A program made the translations under genes and the position numbers. A DNA stretch of 64,000 nt, taken from NCBI GenBank assembly GCA_965232255.1, contig OZ246962.1:3348001-3412000 (forward strand). Direction: 5' to 3'. Below the pieces are notes generated by a model. It worked only from the letters and a program-made list of their open reading frames with translations. It was not told the origin of the DNA and did no database searches. This DNA is from Endozoicomonas sp965232255 (GTDB lineage: Bacteria; Pseudomonadota; Gammaproteobacteria; Pseudomonadales; Endozoicomonadaceae). This document shows, piece by piece, positions 23,965-33,428 of this stretch; position 1 is the stretch's first letter, and each line of letters opens with the position of its first letter.

Positions 23965-26007
23965 ATGAGCCAACGCAAAATACTTGTCACCAGTGCCCTG
24001 CCCTACGCCAATGGTCCATTGCATATGGGCCACCTGGTGGAATATATCCAGACCGATATCTGGGTGCGCTTCCAGAAACTTTCTGGCAACGTGTGTACCT
24101 ACGTCTGCGCCGATGATGCTCACGGCACTGCCATCAGTCTGCACGCCGAGAAACAGGGGATTACGCCAGAAGAGTCGGTGGCGCGCATTAATGTGGAACG
24201 GATTCGCGACTTTGGCGACTTCCATGTGGCTTTTGACAACTACCACTCTACCCACTCTGACGAGAATCGTCGTTTATCCGAATCAATCTATCTAACGCTG
24301 AAGGCCAATGGCCATATTGTCAGCCGTAACATTGTCCAGGCTTACGATCCGGAAAAACAGATGTTCCTGGCCGATCGCTACATTAAGGGTGACTGTCCAA
24401 AATGCGGCGCTGCCGATCAGTACGGCGATAACTGCGAATCCTGCGGTGCCACCTACTCACCCACCGAGCTACGCAACGCCCGTTCAGCCATCTCCGGCGC
24501 GACGCCGGTGCCTAGAGAGAGCGAGCACTTCTTTTTCAAACTCGCTGACTTTACCGACTTCCTCAAGCAGTGGACGCGCTCTGGCACCATCTCAGAGGAA
24601 ATTGCCAATAAGCTGGCCGAATGGCTTGATGTTGGCCTGCAGGACTGGGATATCTCCCGCGATGCCCCCTACTTCGGCTTTGAAATCCCTGGCGAGGCTG
24701 GCAAATACTTCTACGTCTGGCTCGATGCGCCTATCGGCTATATGGCCGCTTTTGACAACTTGTGCCAGCGTCGGGACGATCTGGATTTTGCCGAGTACTG
24801 GCACAAGGACAGCCAGTGCGAAGTCCACCACTTTATTGGCAAAGACATTGTCAACTTCCACTGCCTGTTCTGGCCAGCCATGTTGCATGGTGCCAACTAT
24901 CGCACGCCCACACGCGTGAACGTACACGGCTACCTGACCATCAACGGCGAGAAAATGTCCAAGTCGCGTGGCACCTTCATCACTGCCCGCACCTATCTTG
25001 AGCATCTGGACCCGGAATACCTGCGTTATTACTACGCCGCTAAACTGTCTAACCGCATTGATGACCTGGATTTAAACACCGACGATCTTATCCAGCGCGT
25101 CAACGCCGACCTGGTGGGCAAAGTGGTCAATATTGCCAGCCGCAACGCCGGTTTTATCAAAAAACGCTTCGCTGGTCGGCTCTCGAGCAACAACAGCGCA
25201 CCAGAGTTGACCGCCGAATTCCAAAATGCCGCCCACCTCATTGCCAGTTACTACGAAGGTCGCGAGTTTGGCAAAGCCATGCGGGAAATCATGGCTCTGG
25301 CCGACAAGGCCAATGCCTGGATTGACGAAGTAAAACCGTGGGTGCTGGCCAAGGAAGAAGACAACGCTCAGTTATTACACGACGTATGCAGTACAGGCAT
25401 CAACCTGTTCCGCTTGTTAATGATTTATCTCAAGCCAGTACTGCCAGCCATGGCGCTTAAGGTCGAGACGTTTTTAAACATCGCCCCACTCACCTGGCAA
25501 GATAGCCAGAACTTGCTGTTTGATCATCCGGTTAATACTTTTGAGCCATTGATGACGCGCGTGGATGCCGATAAAGTGGCCGCCATGATGGACGCCAGTA
25601 AGGAGGTACTTGCCCGTATGGAACCCAAACAACCAGCATCAACGCTATCACCGTGGCTGGCAAAAGAGCCTGTGGCCGATGAAATCACTTTTGACGATTT
25701 TGCCCGGGTGGATCTGCGTATCGCCCGCATTGTCAATGCTGAGTTAGTAGAAGGTGCCGGTAAACTACTGCGCCTGACCCTGGATATTGGTGAGCCTGAG
25801 CCGCGCAATGTGTTCGCTGGCATCAAATCTGCCTACGCTCCGGAGGCATTAATCGGCAAACATACGGTCATGGTCGCCAATCTGGCGCCACGCAAAATGA
25901 AGTTTGGCGTTAGTGAAGGCATGGTATTGGCCGCTGGACCAGGCGGCAAGGAATTGTGGATTCTGGAACCCCACGAAGGTGCCCAACCGGGTATGCGAGT
26001 AATGTGA
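23965..26007 (+). CDS. metG: Methionyl-tRNA synthetase
   Basis: A 680-residue class I aminoacyl-tRNA synthetase that charges tRNA-Met in the cytosol. The HIGH motif appears in YANGPLHMGH near residue 13. The zinc knuckle is CPKCGAADQYGDNCESCG, and the KMSKS motif appears as NGEKMSKSRGTF near 330. The C-terminal EMAP/Trbp111-type tRNA-binding domain, typical of the long dimeric form, begins around residue 580 (DFARVDLRIARIV). The length agrees with the E. coli enzyme (677). The start MSQRKILVTSALPYANG matches the family. Confidence 0.98.
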   Translation: MSQRKILVTSALPYANGPLHMGHLVEYIQTDIWVRFQKLSGNVCTYVCADDAHGTAISLHAEKQGITPEESVARINVERIRDFGDFHVAFDNYHSTHSDENRRLSESIYLTLKANGHIVSRNIVQAYDPEKQMFLADRYIKGDCPKCGAADQYGDNCESCGATYSPTELRNARSAISGATPVPRESEHFFFKLADFTDFLKQWTRSGTISEEIANKLAEWLDVGLQDWDISRDAPYFGFEIPGEAGKYFYVWLDAPIGYMAAFDNLCQRRDDLDFAEYWHKDSQCEVHHFIGKDIVNFHCLFWPAMLHGANYRTPTRVNVHGYLTINGEKMSKSRGTFITARTYLEHLDPEYLRYYYAAKLSNRIDDLDLNTDDLIQRVNADLVGKVVNIASRNAGFIKKRFAGRLSSNNSAPELTAEFQNAAHLIASYYEGREFGKAMREIMALADKANAWIDEVKPWVLAKEEDNAQLLHDVCSTGINLFRLLMIYLKPVLPAMALKVETFLNIAPLTWQDSQNLLFDHPVNTFEPLMTRVDADKVAAMMDASKEVLARMEPKQPASTLSPWLAKEPVADEITFDDFARVDLRIARIVNAELVEGAGKLLRLTLDIGEPEPRNVFAGIKSAYAPEALIGKHTVMVANLAPRKMKFGVSEGMVLAAGPGGKELWILEPHEGAQPGMRVM

Positions 26008-26084
26008 CGCTCGCCGCCCTATGGTATCCGAAAGTATAAGAGCATAAAGGCGAGGCTTTACGACAAATCGAGGTAAAACCGACA

Positions 26085-26117
26085 AAAGATACGGCAGTTT
26101 CCTGTCGTATCTTTGTT
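26085..26117 (+). terminator. metG terminator
   Basis: AAAGATACG (26085-26093) pairs with CGTATCTTT (26106-26114), followed by GTTG. An inner GCAG/CTGT pair may extend it. Confidence 0.65.
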
Positions 26118-26290
26118 GACGACGACAGTCGCAGGACGTGATCGTCACTGTACGCAAGAATGGCATTTCACTGCGACAAAACCAGCCAATGCCTTCTTGC
26201 ATCCCGATCGGGTTTTCAGCTCACATTTTCTGCTCCCACGCATTTACTGTTGCCAACTCTCTTGGTGCCTAGCCAAGTGTTTCCTTCTAT

Positions 26291-26350
26291 CTACTATCTA
26301 TCTATATAGCTATATAGGCTATCTACTATCTATATAGCTATATAGGCTAT
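26291..26350 (+). repeat. Short tandem repeat of CTATATAG type
   Basis: Two direct copies (32 and 28 bp) of CTACTATCTATATAGCTATATAGGCTAT, differing by one CTAT unit. Each contains the palindrome CTATATAGCTATATAG. They lie just upstream of the RING-finger gene and could affect its transcription. The rest of 26118-26419 shows no gene. Confidence 0.8.
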
Positions 26351-26419
26351 ACAGGACAGATCACTATGCCGGGCAGCTTATAAACGTACAGCGCTCGCCA
26401 CAGCATCGGGCATTTGCTG

Positions 26420-26992
26420 ATGCAAATGAACTTAATGATCAGTCATTATGTCCAAAAAGCAATAAGAGAGCTTATAACGGTCAGGAATAGAGTGAATGCC
26501 AAGATGAACGCCCTTTCAGACAACTGCTGCGTTATATGTCTGGAAAGTCTGGATATAACAGGTAATCACGCTGAAACAACACTTAAGTGCGGGCATGTGT
26601 TTGGTCGGTCCTGCATCGCTAAATGGGCTGAGGCAAAATTTACCTGTCCTTTGTGCCGGGGCGATCTTACCTGGCGCCAATCAAAAAGATTTCAGGAATT
26701 CCGGGAACACGCGGACTGCCCGCTGCATCAAAGATATATTAAATTGGCAGTATTTTCTGCGGCAATGACGATTTCCTGCAGTCCGGGTGGCCATTTCTTT
26801 GGCGTAGTAAAATTGGTTAGCGCAATAACACCTTTATTCCTTTATCTCCGAACACTCGATGCGTTAAATGAGTGGCGTAGTGGAGAGGGAGGCTTCCGAG
26901 AACTGCTTATTGAGAAATACACTCCTATTGTCGACGCTCTGGGCGGAGTCGCAGCAGGAGTGGTCATCTCCTCGGTAATGCATTTACTATGA
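26420..26992 (+). CDS. RING-finger membrane protein, eukaryote-like
   Basis: A 190-residue protein. A RING-type zinc finger spans residues 37-80: C37-x2-C40, C57-G-H59, C65, C76-P-L-C79. The fifth usual ligand, the Cys in CGH-x-F-C-x-x-C, is Gly62 here, so one zinc site is one ligand short. RING domains recruit E2~ubiquitin, and bacteria have no ubiquitin system, so a role inside a eukaryotic host is the natural reading. Two hydrophobic stretches (about 110-145 and 170-190) suggest membrane anchoring. The start among four clustered Met/TTG codons is uncertain. It stands alone with a repeat-rich upstream region. Effector status is inference. Confidence 0.8.
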   Translation: MQMNLMISHYVQKAIRELITVRNRVNAKMNALSDNCCVICLESLDITGNHAETTLKCGHVFGRSCIAKWAEAKFTCPLCRGDLTWRQSKRFQEFREHADCPLHQRYIKLAVFSAAMTISCSPGGHFFGVVKLVSAITPLFLYLRTLDALNEWRSGEGGFRELLIEKYTPIVDALGGVAAGVVISSVMHLL

Positions 26993-27115
26993 TCGCCTTG
27001 GACGCAGACAAGGATGGCTTGGCAGCCATTCTTTGCTTGCACCGGATTTTCTATGCAAAGAATTGGTCCTGAAAACCGTCAATCAACCGACATTGATATT
27101 TACCCGGTTAACGCT

Positions 27116-27814
27116 CTATACCGAAGCGATTTCATCCTGAGTCAAGTAGCGCCATTGCCCTGCTCCAAGATCAGGATCAAGGCTAATTCCGCCCACCTGC
27201 TCCCGGTGCAAGCCCACCACCTTGTTACCAATGGCAGCAAACATACGCTTGACCTGGTGGTACTTGCCTTCGGTAATAGTCAGCAGCACCTCTGTGGGCG
27301 TCAGTATCTCCAACGTTGCTGGGCGTGTTAACGACGCCTCGCCCTTCAGGGCAATTCCGTGGGCAAACTTTGCCACCAGCTCAGAGTCTGACGCAGTCAG
27401 AGGATCAGCCAGTTGCACCCGGTAACGTTTGGCGCACGCTTTCACCGGGGAGGTTAAACGGTGCGACCATTGGCCATCATCGGTGATCAATACCAGGCCA
27501 GTCGTGTCGGCGTCCAGGCGCCCGGCAATGTGCAGCGAGTATGCCTTGGGAACGCCCAGCAACGACAGCACTGAGGGATAAAATTCATCGACGTTGGAAC
27601 AGAGGGTGTCCTGGGGTTTATTGAGCATGAGGTAACGCAGACCCCGGATCATGACCGGCTCACCGAGCAGGCGCACGTCACACTCAGCAGACACCTTGAA
27701 AGCACTGTTGGTCACCACCACACCGTCGCAGGTCACATCGCCGCGGTGCAAGCATTTTTTGACATTGGCGCGGGACAGCTCGGTGCTTTGGCACAAGTAT
27801 TTATCTAAACGCAT
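27116..27814 (-). CDS. rsuA: 16S rRNA pseudouridine-516 synthase
   Basis: A 232-residue pseudouridine synthase that converts U516 of 16S rRNA. The N-terminal S4 RNA-binding domain (MRLDKYLCQSTELSRANVKK) is followed by the catalytic core with AGRLDADTTGLVLITDDG, where the aspartate in RLD is the nucleophile, and the motif EGKYHQVKRMFAAIGNKV. The length matches E. coli RsuA (231). RluE/RluF paralogues are less likely given the S4 domain and overall layout. Confidence 0.93.
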   Translation of the reverse strand: MRLDKYLCQSTELSRANVKKCLHRGDVTCDGVVVTNSAFKVSAECDVRLLGEPVMIRGLRYLMLNKPQDTLCSNVDEFYPSVLSLLGVPKAYSLHIAGRLDADTTGLVLITDDGQWSHRLTSPVKACAKRYRVQLADPLTASDSELVAKFAHGIALKGEASLTRPATLEILTPTEVLLTITEGKYHQVKRMFAAIGNKVVGLHREQVGGISLDPDLGAGQWRYLTQDEIASV

Positions 27815-28026
27815 GGGGATCAGGCAATAATAAAACGCCGAATAGTAATACGCCCCGTCCTATCGCACCAGAGGGCATAAAGGCGACGGTTTACGACGAT
27901 TCTGCTACTGGCAAAGCCACAACGCCGCTACTGATATTGGCTTTTGTCCGAATCAGCCATAAAATGACCGGTCATTTGCTTTCCCCATTTTGCCAACGAA
28001 GCCCACTGCGGCCGAGGAACTCCCCA

Positions 28027-29364
28027 TTGCTATTTTCTGAGCTGGCTCTTGATGAACGGGTGCAAAAGGCACTGACTGAACTGGGGTTTGAGCAGGCTAC
28101 TCCGGCACAGACACAGACCCTGCCGCTGGCCATAAGCGGCAAGGACCTGATGGTCAGCGCTGAGACCGGCAGCGGTAAGACCGCCGCCTTCCTGTTGCCC
28201 ATGCTCAACCATATGCACACCCACAAAGCTGACAATACCAGTACCCGTGGGCTGATCCTGGTGCCCACCCGAGAGCTGGGCCTACAAGTACTCAAAGAGT
28301 GTGAAGCGCTGGCGCGCTATACCTGGGTGAAGGCTGGCTTGATTGTCGGCGGTGAGGACTATCGTCACCAGGTCAATACTCTGCGTAAAAACCCGGAAAT
28401 TCTTATCGCCACGCCCGGGCGCCTGATTGAACACATGAACAACGGCAACCACGACTTCAGCGATCTGGAGTACCTGGTGTTGGATGAAGCTGACCGGATG
28501 CTGGATATGGGCTTTGGTCCCGACGTGTTGAGCATTGTTGAAGATTGCCGCCCTGAACGGCAGACCTTGCTCTTCTCAGCCACTCTGAAACCTCGGGCGT
28601 TGCAGGAGATGATTGGCCAGGTATTGCGCGACCCGCAACGGCTGATCCTCAATTCAGTCAGGGAACAACACGCCAATATCCGACAGCAGATTCTGCTGGC
28701 TGACGACACCGCCCACAAGGAGCGACTGCTGATCTGGCTATTGAAAAACGAAAGCTACGAAAAAGCACTGGTATTTACCAACACCAAGGCTCGGGCTGAG
28801 GAGTTTGTCGGCAAAATCCGGGTCAAGGGGCTGAGGGTGGGCATGCTGCACGGTGATATGGATCAGCGTGAGCGCAAGCATGTCATGAACCTGCTCAAAG
28901 AAGGCAAAATCAATATCCTGATCGCCACCGACGTTGCCGCCCGCGGGTTGGACATCAAGGGTATTGAGCTGGTCATCAATCTGGAAATGGCGCGCAACGG
29001 CGATGACTATGTACACCGGATTGGTCGCACCGGCCGCGCCGGCGAGCAGGGTTTGGCTATTTCGCTGATCGGCCCGGACGAGTGGAATCGCATGTCCGGC
29101 ATTGAGCGCTACCTGCGCCTGCGCTTTGAGAAACGCACCATCAAGGAACTCAAGGGCAGCTACCAGGGGCCCAAAAAACTGAAAAGTTCGGGCAAAGCTG
29201 CCGGTAAGAAAAAGGCAGTCAGCAAAACAGGCCCGGGCAAGAAAAACACTACGGAAAAACAGCGCCACCGGGTGAGTAAAAACGTGGGCAAACGCCGGAC
29301 ATCGACCGGCGACACGCCAGCAACAACCGATGCCGGCTTTGCCCCACCCAAGCGCAGGAAGTAA
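28027..29364 (+). CDS. srmB: DEAD-box RNA helicase, SrmB-like
   Basis: An ATP-dependent RNA helicase, probably in ribosome assembly. Motifs in order: AETGSGKT (I), PTRELGLQ (Ia), ATPGRLIEH, VLDEADRMLDMGF (II), SATL (III), FTNTKARAEEFV, ATDVAARGLDI (V) and HRIGRTGRAG (VI). The basic tail after residue 390 is Lys/Gly-rich, as in SrmB and RhlB types. I prefer a TTG start at 28027 (LLFSELALDE), because GAGGAA lies upstream and the family begins just before F-x-E-L. Upstream in-frame starts at 27964 (ATG) and 27937 (TTG) lack a ribosome binding site. The next gene follows by 16 bases. Confidence 0.85.
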   Translation: MLFSELALDERVQKALTELGFEQATPAQTQTLPLAISGKDLMVSAETGSGKTAAFLLPMLNHMHTHKADNTSTRGLILVPTRELGLQVLKECEALARYTWVKAGLIVGGEDYRHQVNTLRKNPEILIATPGRLIEHMNNGNHDFSDLEYLVLDEADRMLDMGFGPDVLSIVEDCRPERQTLLFSATLKPRALQEMIGQVLRDPQRLILNSVREQHANIRQQILLADDTAHKERLLIWLLKNESYEKALVFTNTKARAEEFVGKIRVKGLRVGMLHGDMDQRERKHVMNLLKEGKINILIATDVAARGLDIKGIELVINLEMARNGDDYVHRIGRTGRAGEQGLAISLIGPDEWNRMSGIERYLRLRFEKRTIKELKGSYQGPKKLKSSGKAAGKKKAVSKTGPGKKNTTEKQRHRVSKNVGKRRTSTGDTPATTDAGFAPPKRRK

Positions 29365-29380
29365 TCAAGAAGTAATCAAC

Positions 29381-30649
29381 ATGAGCAATAACACCTCCTT
29401 TTCAGCGCTCGGGCTGGACCAGACGCTACTGCAAGCCATTGCCGAAGCCGGCTACCAGCAGCCCACGCCCATTCAGGCCAAAGCCATACCCATGGCGCTG
29501 ACTGGCCGTGACTTGATGGCCTCAGCCCAGACCGGCACCGGCAAAACCGCCAGTTTCACGCTGCCCATTTTGCAGCGGCTGAGCCAGATGCGTGCCAGCC
29601 AAGCCATTCGGGCATTGGTGTTAGTCCCCACCCGGGAGCTGGCCATGCAAGTGCTGGAGAGTTTTCAAACTTATGGTGCCTATACCAGCATCAAGACTGC
29701 TGCCATTTACGGCGGCGTTGACGTGCAAAAGCAGTTGCAAACCCTGCAAGCCGGTGTGGATGTCCTGGTGGCTACTCCGGGTCGCCTGATGGATATGCTC
29801 AATCGGCGCTATATTCGCCTGGATGGTCTGCGTATCCTGGTGCTGGATGAAGCTGACCGAATGCTGGACCTGGGCTTCCAGGATGATATTGCCCGGATTA
29901 TGGTCAGCGTACCGGACAAACGCCAGAACCTGCTGTTTTCTGCCACGTTCAGCAAAGAGATCAAACAGCTGGCTCACGACTTTATGCGTCACCCGGTCAA
30001 GGTTGAGGTGGAGAACCCCAATTCGACCGCCAACACAGTCAGCCAGTCGTTCTACCCAGTAGACCAACCTGACAAACCTGAGATCCTCAGCTATCTGATT
30101 CACGGCGGTCGCTGGTCCAAAGCCCTGGTGTTTGTCCGCACCAAAAAAGCGGCCAACAAAGTGGCCGACCTGCTGGTTGCAGACGGTATCAATGCCCAGG
30201 CCATTCACAGTGACAAAAACCAGTATGAGCGCATACGCACCCTGGAAGACTTCAAGGACAACTATTTTGACGTCCTGGTAGCCACCGATGTGGCTGCCCG
30301 TGGGCTGGATATTGAACAACTGCCACTGGTGATCAACTACGATTTGCCCAAAGTCCCGCAGGACTACGTACATCGCATTGGGCGTACGGGTCGGGCTGGT
30401 CAGAAAGGCCGCGCTATCTCACTGGTGAATCCGGAGGAGAAAAAACTGCTGGCAGCCATCGGGCAACTGATCAAAAAGCCACTGACCATTGAGCCGCTGC
30501 CCTATTTTGAAGATGGCGAAGTCAGGGTGGCAGACGTACCAGAGCCACTCGCCCAATGCCACAAGAAAAAATCCAGGGCAACCGCGAAAAAGCGGCAGGC
30601 TCGTGGTTACTTGAAATCTGCCGGCCGTCGTTCGCCTGGATCGAGATGA
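29381..30649 (+). CDS. rhlE: DEAD-box RNA helicase RhlE
   Basis: A 422-residue RNA helicase. FSALGLDQTLLQAIAEAGY and PTPIQAKAIP (Q motif) open the protein, followed by AQTGTGKT, PTRELAMQ, LDEADRMLDLGF, SATF, ATDVAARGLDIE and HRIGRTGRAG. The Q-motif region and short basic tail fit RhlE. It lies 16 bases after another DEAD-box gene, probably as one transcript. Its last 43 bases overlap the 3' end of the convergent AAA+ gene. Confidence 0.93.
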   Translation: MSNNTSFSALGLDQTLLQAIAEAGYQQPTPIQAKAIPMALTGRDLMASAQTGTGKTASFTLPILQRLSQMRASQAIRALVLVPTRELAMQVLESFQTYGAYTSIKTAAIYGGVDVQKQLQTLQAGVDVLVATPGRLMDMLNRRYIRLDGLRILVLDEADRMLDLGFQDDIARIMVSVPDKRQNLLFSATFSKEIKQLAHDFMRHPVKVEVENPNSTANTVSQSFYPVDQPDKPEILSYLIHGGRWSKALVFVRTKKAANKVADLLVADGINAQAIHSDKNQYERIRTLEDFKDNYFDVLVATDVAARGLDIEQLPLVINYDLPKVPQDYVHRIGRTGRAGQKGRAISLVNPEEKKLLAAIGQLIKKPLTIEPLPYFEDGEVRVADVPEPLAQCHKKKSRATAKKRQARGYLKSAGRRSPGSR

Positions 30650-33300
30650 AACGTTGGGTCGCAGCCCCCGGAAGACCGGGCATTTAACGTTGCTTCAGGT
30701 ACATGTCGATGTTCTTGAGTGTCGGACAGCAGGTATTGATCCAGTATTTTCTGAGTAAGAGGATAGACCTCCTGTCTGGCGGCAAACATCTTCAGATCGC
30801 TGCAAAAACCATAAACATCAGCGACCAGACGATTTTCGCCCAGGGCGTTAACCGCGGCGGTGAAATCAAGCGATGTCTCTGGCTGACAAAAATCTTCCAG
30901 CGTTGCTTTGAGCAGCTCTCTTGCGCCATCACGAGTGAGCCCCTCGACGGTAACTATTTTCCCGATACGCCCTTGCCTGAGGGCCGCAAGATCAAGCGCG
31001 TCAAGACGATTGGTAGTACCCACCACCAGAATACGCTTCTTCTGTGCTGCTTCAATATGACCCAATAGCTCATTGGTACGCTTAATGTTGAAGTGTGCCA
31101 GGCCGTGCTGGCGACTAGGCAGCATACTATCAATTTCATCCATCATGATAATGGCACCCTTTTTCTTCTCAGCATCACTAAACATGTCTGCCATATTCCG
31201 CTCGCACTCATCAACGTAACAGCTGCCTACCGTGCTGGGGCTCATCTCAAAAAAGGCCAGTTCAGTGAATTCAGCCAGCTGTTTCAGGGCATGGGTTTTA
31301 CCGGTGCCCGGAGGTCCGGCCAACAGAAACGAGCCAGGGAAGTTCAGTCCGTATCTGGCGAAAATCTCCGGGTTGCACAAGTGTTTGATAACGTGACTTC
31401 TGAAGAAGGCGGTCAAAGAGGCCTGACCCGGCAGGACAAAATCCTCCACTCGCCTCTCCAGTTTCTTGAATTGTTTGTCAGCGGGTTTCTTGAGCGATTC
31501 CTTAACGGCATCCTGCGAGATTTGACTCTGGCCGTGACTGGCGCAGTAGCACATCAAGTTAGCGAAAAATTCTTCGGCCTTTTTGACACAGACTTTCTTA
31601 ATCTCGCTTTTCGTAAGTGCTCGACTGGACTCTGGATCTGAGATTATATCCTTGATCAGAGCTTTGATGGCATTTGTCCAGTCAATATTCTCAACATTCT
31701 TGTCATGATCAGAACAGCATTTTTTGATTTCATTCAATAAATACCACCTGACCCTCTGCCTGGTGCTGGCTTGTGCCTCTGGATCAAAATCAAAGCGTTT
31801 TATATCCGGTGACAACTCGTCAAGCGTGGTGTCGCTTGAACTCATGATCAACACAATGGCACGCAAGCCAGCTCCCATAACTGCTCGCTCAACCGAGCTG
31901 AACAACGCTGGAAGCTTGATCTCTGGCTTGAGTAAATCCGCTTCAATGGCCACAACGATGCAATCAAGGCTGACAAATTTGACTTCTGAAAGTACGTTTG
32001 CCAGCCAACCTTTGACTGGATCCGTGCCTTTCGCGGTTTCGGCATCAGCTTCCTGTGGCGGCAGCAAGTAAAGAGTGTGTTGCAATGTTGACTGGAGATC
32101 TTTGAGCAGCTCTGCACGCTTGGCAACGGTCGATCCGCACAATATGGACGCCATGACGTTATCCAGTAAGCCACAGGCTTGATAGGCCTGCTGATTCTTG
32201 AACGGAGTGACCACATTCTCATTCATGAATTTCTGCAGTTCTGTGTTAACTGGAATTAGTAGAGGGTTTATGGTGTCAAGAGCCTCGTTCATCACATCAA
32301 AGCGCATCGACGTAATTTGCGTGCAACCATCAAGTTGGCCAGTGATGATGCGCCAGCCATTGGGCGCTTTATGAGCGGTAACGGCACTGGCAATCTCAGT
32401 ATCTTTGTTCGACTTTCTAGTGGCCATATCATTGAGACCAGTTACCATTTCGGTCTGTAGTTGCAAGGATTTGGTAATGCTTTTCGACTCCTGCAGGCGG
32501 TGAAACCAATAGCGCTCTATTTTGTCATTTTGTTCCAGGTCAGATCGTCCCCCATCCTTTTTACTGAATACGATCACAATTGCCTTGTGACCACCGTCTT
32601 TGAACTGCTCCTTGATTTCTTGCAACAGATCTGCCGCCAGAACGCCAGGATCGCAACCGTCGATAGCAATCACGCGACAGAATAAGCCATCCGCCTTCGT
32701 CTGTTTCAGTAAATCCCAGACCTGTTTCCCACAACCTGACGCATTACCTTCCGTCGCAGATTTTGCTCCCAGCCTGAAAATAGGTTGACCCATTATCACT
32801 TCCAGTTGATCGAGAATGACCTGGCCATCGTGCCAACTGCAACCACACAGTTCTAGCGCCATACTCTCGCCAGCAGTCTCAGATGCCTTTAGCCAGTACT
32901 GGGATTTAAATGGGGTGATCACTTGTCGATCCAGAAAATGCGACAGCTTCTCATCGTTATTAACTTCCAGGCTGTTTATTTGGTCGAGCTGCTGAATTTT
33001 CTCCTCAAGTCGTCGTCGCTTTTCTTCAAAGGTCATACCGAAGACAGCTACCTGTCGTTGCTGAACTCTCGTCGTCAGACACCAACCAGGAGGACTGTGG
33101 AATTTCAGTCGTTTTATGGCATTATCCCGATCGTGGTCAGGCTTGGCTCTGATGCGCTTACTAAAAGCCAGCAACGACCGCGCGGCCTGTTGCTGATATC
33201 TGTGAAGGGCATCTAACTTTTTTTGTATGTTTTGTACGTCTTGCACATCTTGCACCGCACAATCCGACGCGACAGGCTGTGCGAGTGTAATTGGTCTCAT
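30607..33300 (-). CDS. Large AAA+ ATPase with two degenerate upstream modules
   Basis: An 897-residue protein. The C-terminal third has one full AAA+ module: GPPGTGKTHALKQL (Walker A, about residue 660), IIMMDEIDSM (Walker B), VVGTTNRLDALDLAAL (sensor 1) and a second-region arginine. This is the Cdc48/FtsH-like classical clade. Residues about 100-300 and 340-560 form two related blocks, each starting with V-x-T/P-F-K and followed by an ATPase-like strand order but no P-loop; they look like inactive AAA-type modules. No signal or membrane segment is present. The ATG follows GGGAG at good spacing. Likely a protein-remodelling machine, but partner and substrate are unknown. I know no close named family. 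Confidence 0.78.
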   Translation of the reverse strand: MRPITLAQPVASDCAVQDVQDVQNIQKKLDALHRYQQQAARSLLAFSKRIRAKPDHDRDNAIKRLKFHSPPGWCLTTRVQQRQVAVFGMTFEEKRRRLEEKIQQLDQINSLEVNNDEKLSHFLDRQVITPFKSQYWLKASETAGESMALELCGCSWHDGQVILDQLEVIMGQPIFRLGAKSATEGNASGCGKQVWDLLKQTKADGLFCRVIAIDGCDPGVLAADLLQEIKEQFKDGGHKAIVIVFSKKDGGRSDLEQNDKIERYWFHRLQESKSITKSLQLQTEMVTGLNDMATRKSNKDTEIASAVTAHKAPNGWRIITGQLDGCTQITSMRFDVMNEALDTINPLLIPVNTELQKFMNENVVTPFKNQQAYQACGLLDNVMASILCGSTVAKRAELLKDLQSTLQHTLYLLPPQEADAETAKGTDPVKGWLANVLSEVKFVSLDCIVVAIEADLLKPEIKLPALFSSVERAVMGAGLRAIVLIMSSSDTTLDELSPDIKRFDFDPEAQASTRQRVRWYLLNEIKKCCSDHDKNVENIDWTNAIKALIKDIISDPESSRALTKSEIKKVCVKKAEEFFANLMCYCASHGQSQISQDAVKESLKKPADKQFKKLERRVEDFVLPGQASLTAFFRSHVIKHLCNPEIFARYGLNFPGSFLLAGPPGTGKTHALKQLAEFTELAFFEMSPSTVGSCYVDECERNMADMFSDAEKKKGAIIMMDEIDSMLPSRQHGLAHFNIKRTNELLGHIEAAQKKRILVVGTTNRLDALDLAALRQGRIGKIVTVEGLTRDGARELLKATLEDFCQPETSLDFTAAVNALGENRLVADVYGFCSDLKMFAARQEVYPLTQKILDQYLLSDTQEHRHVPEATLNARSSGGCDPTFHLDPGERRPADFK

Positions 33301-33428
33301 GATACTCCCAATGATTAATTATGCTGGTTGACTTGCTGGTTATTGATAGATAATCCAGTCAAAAGTTCCGAGTACGCTGCTTTTTTTGGGCTGCCGGTCA
33401 AAAATCAGCACAAAAGAGGTTGTTCATT

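Noticed and set aside
29621..30373. 250-codon minus-strand open frame opposite rhlE
   Set aside because: Antisense to conserved helicase motifs, with no homologous pattern.
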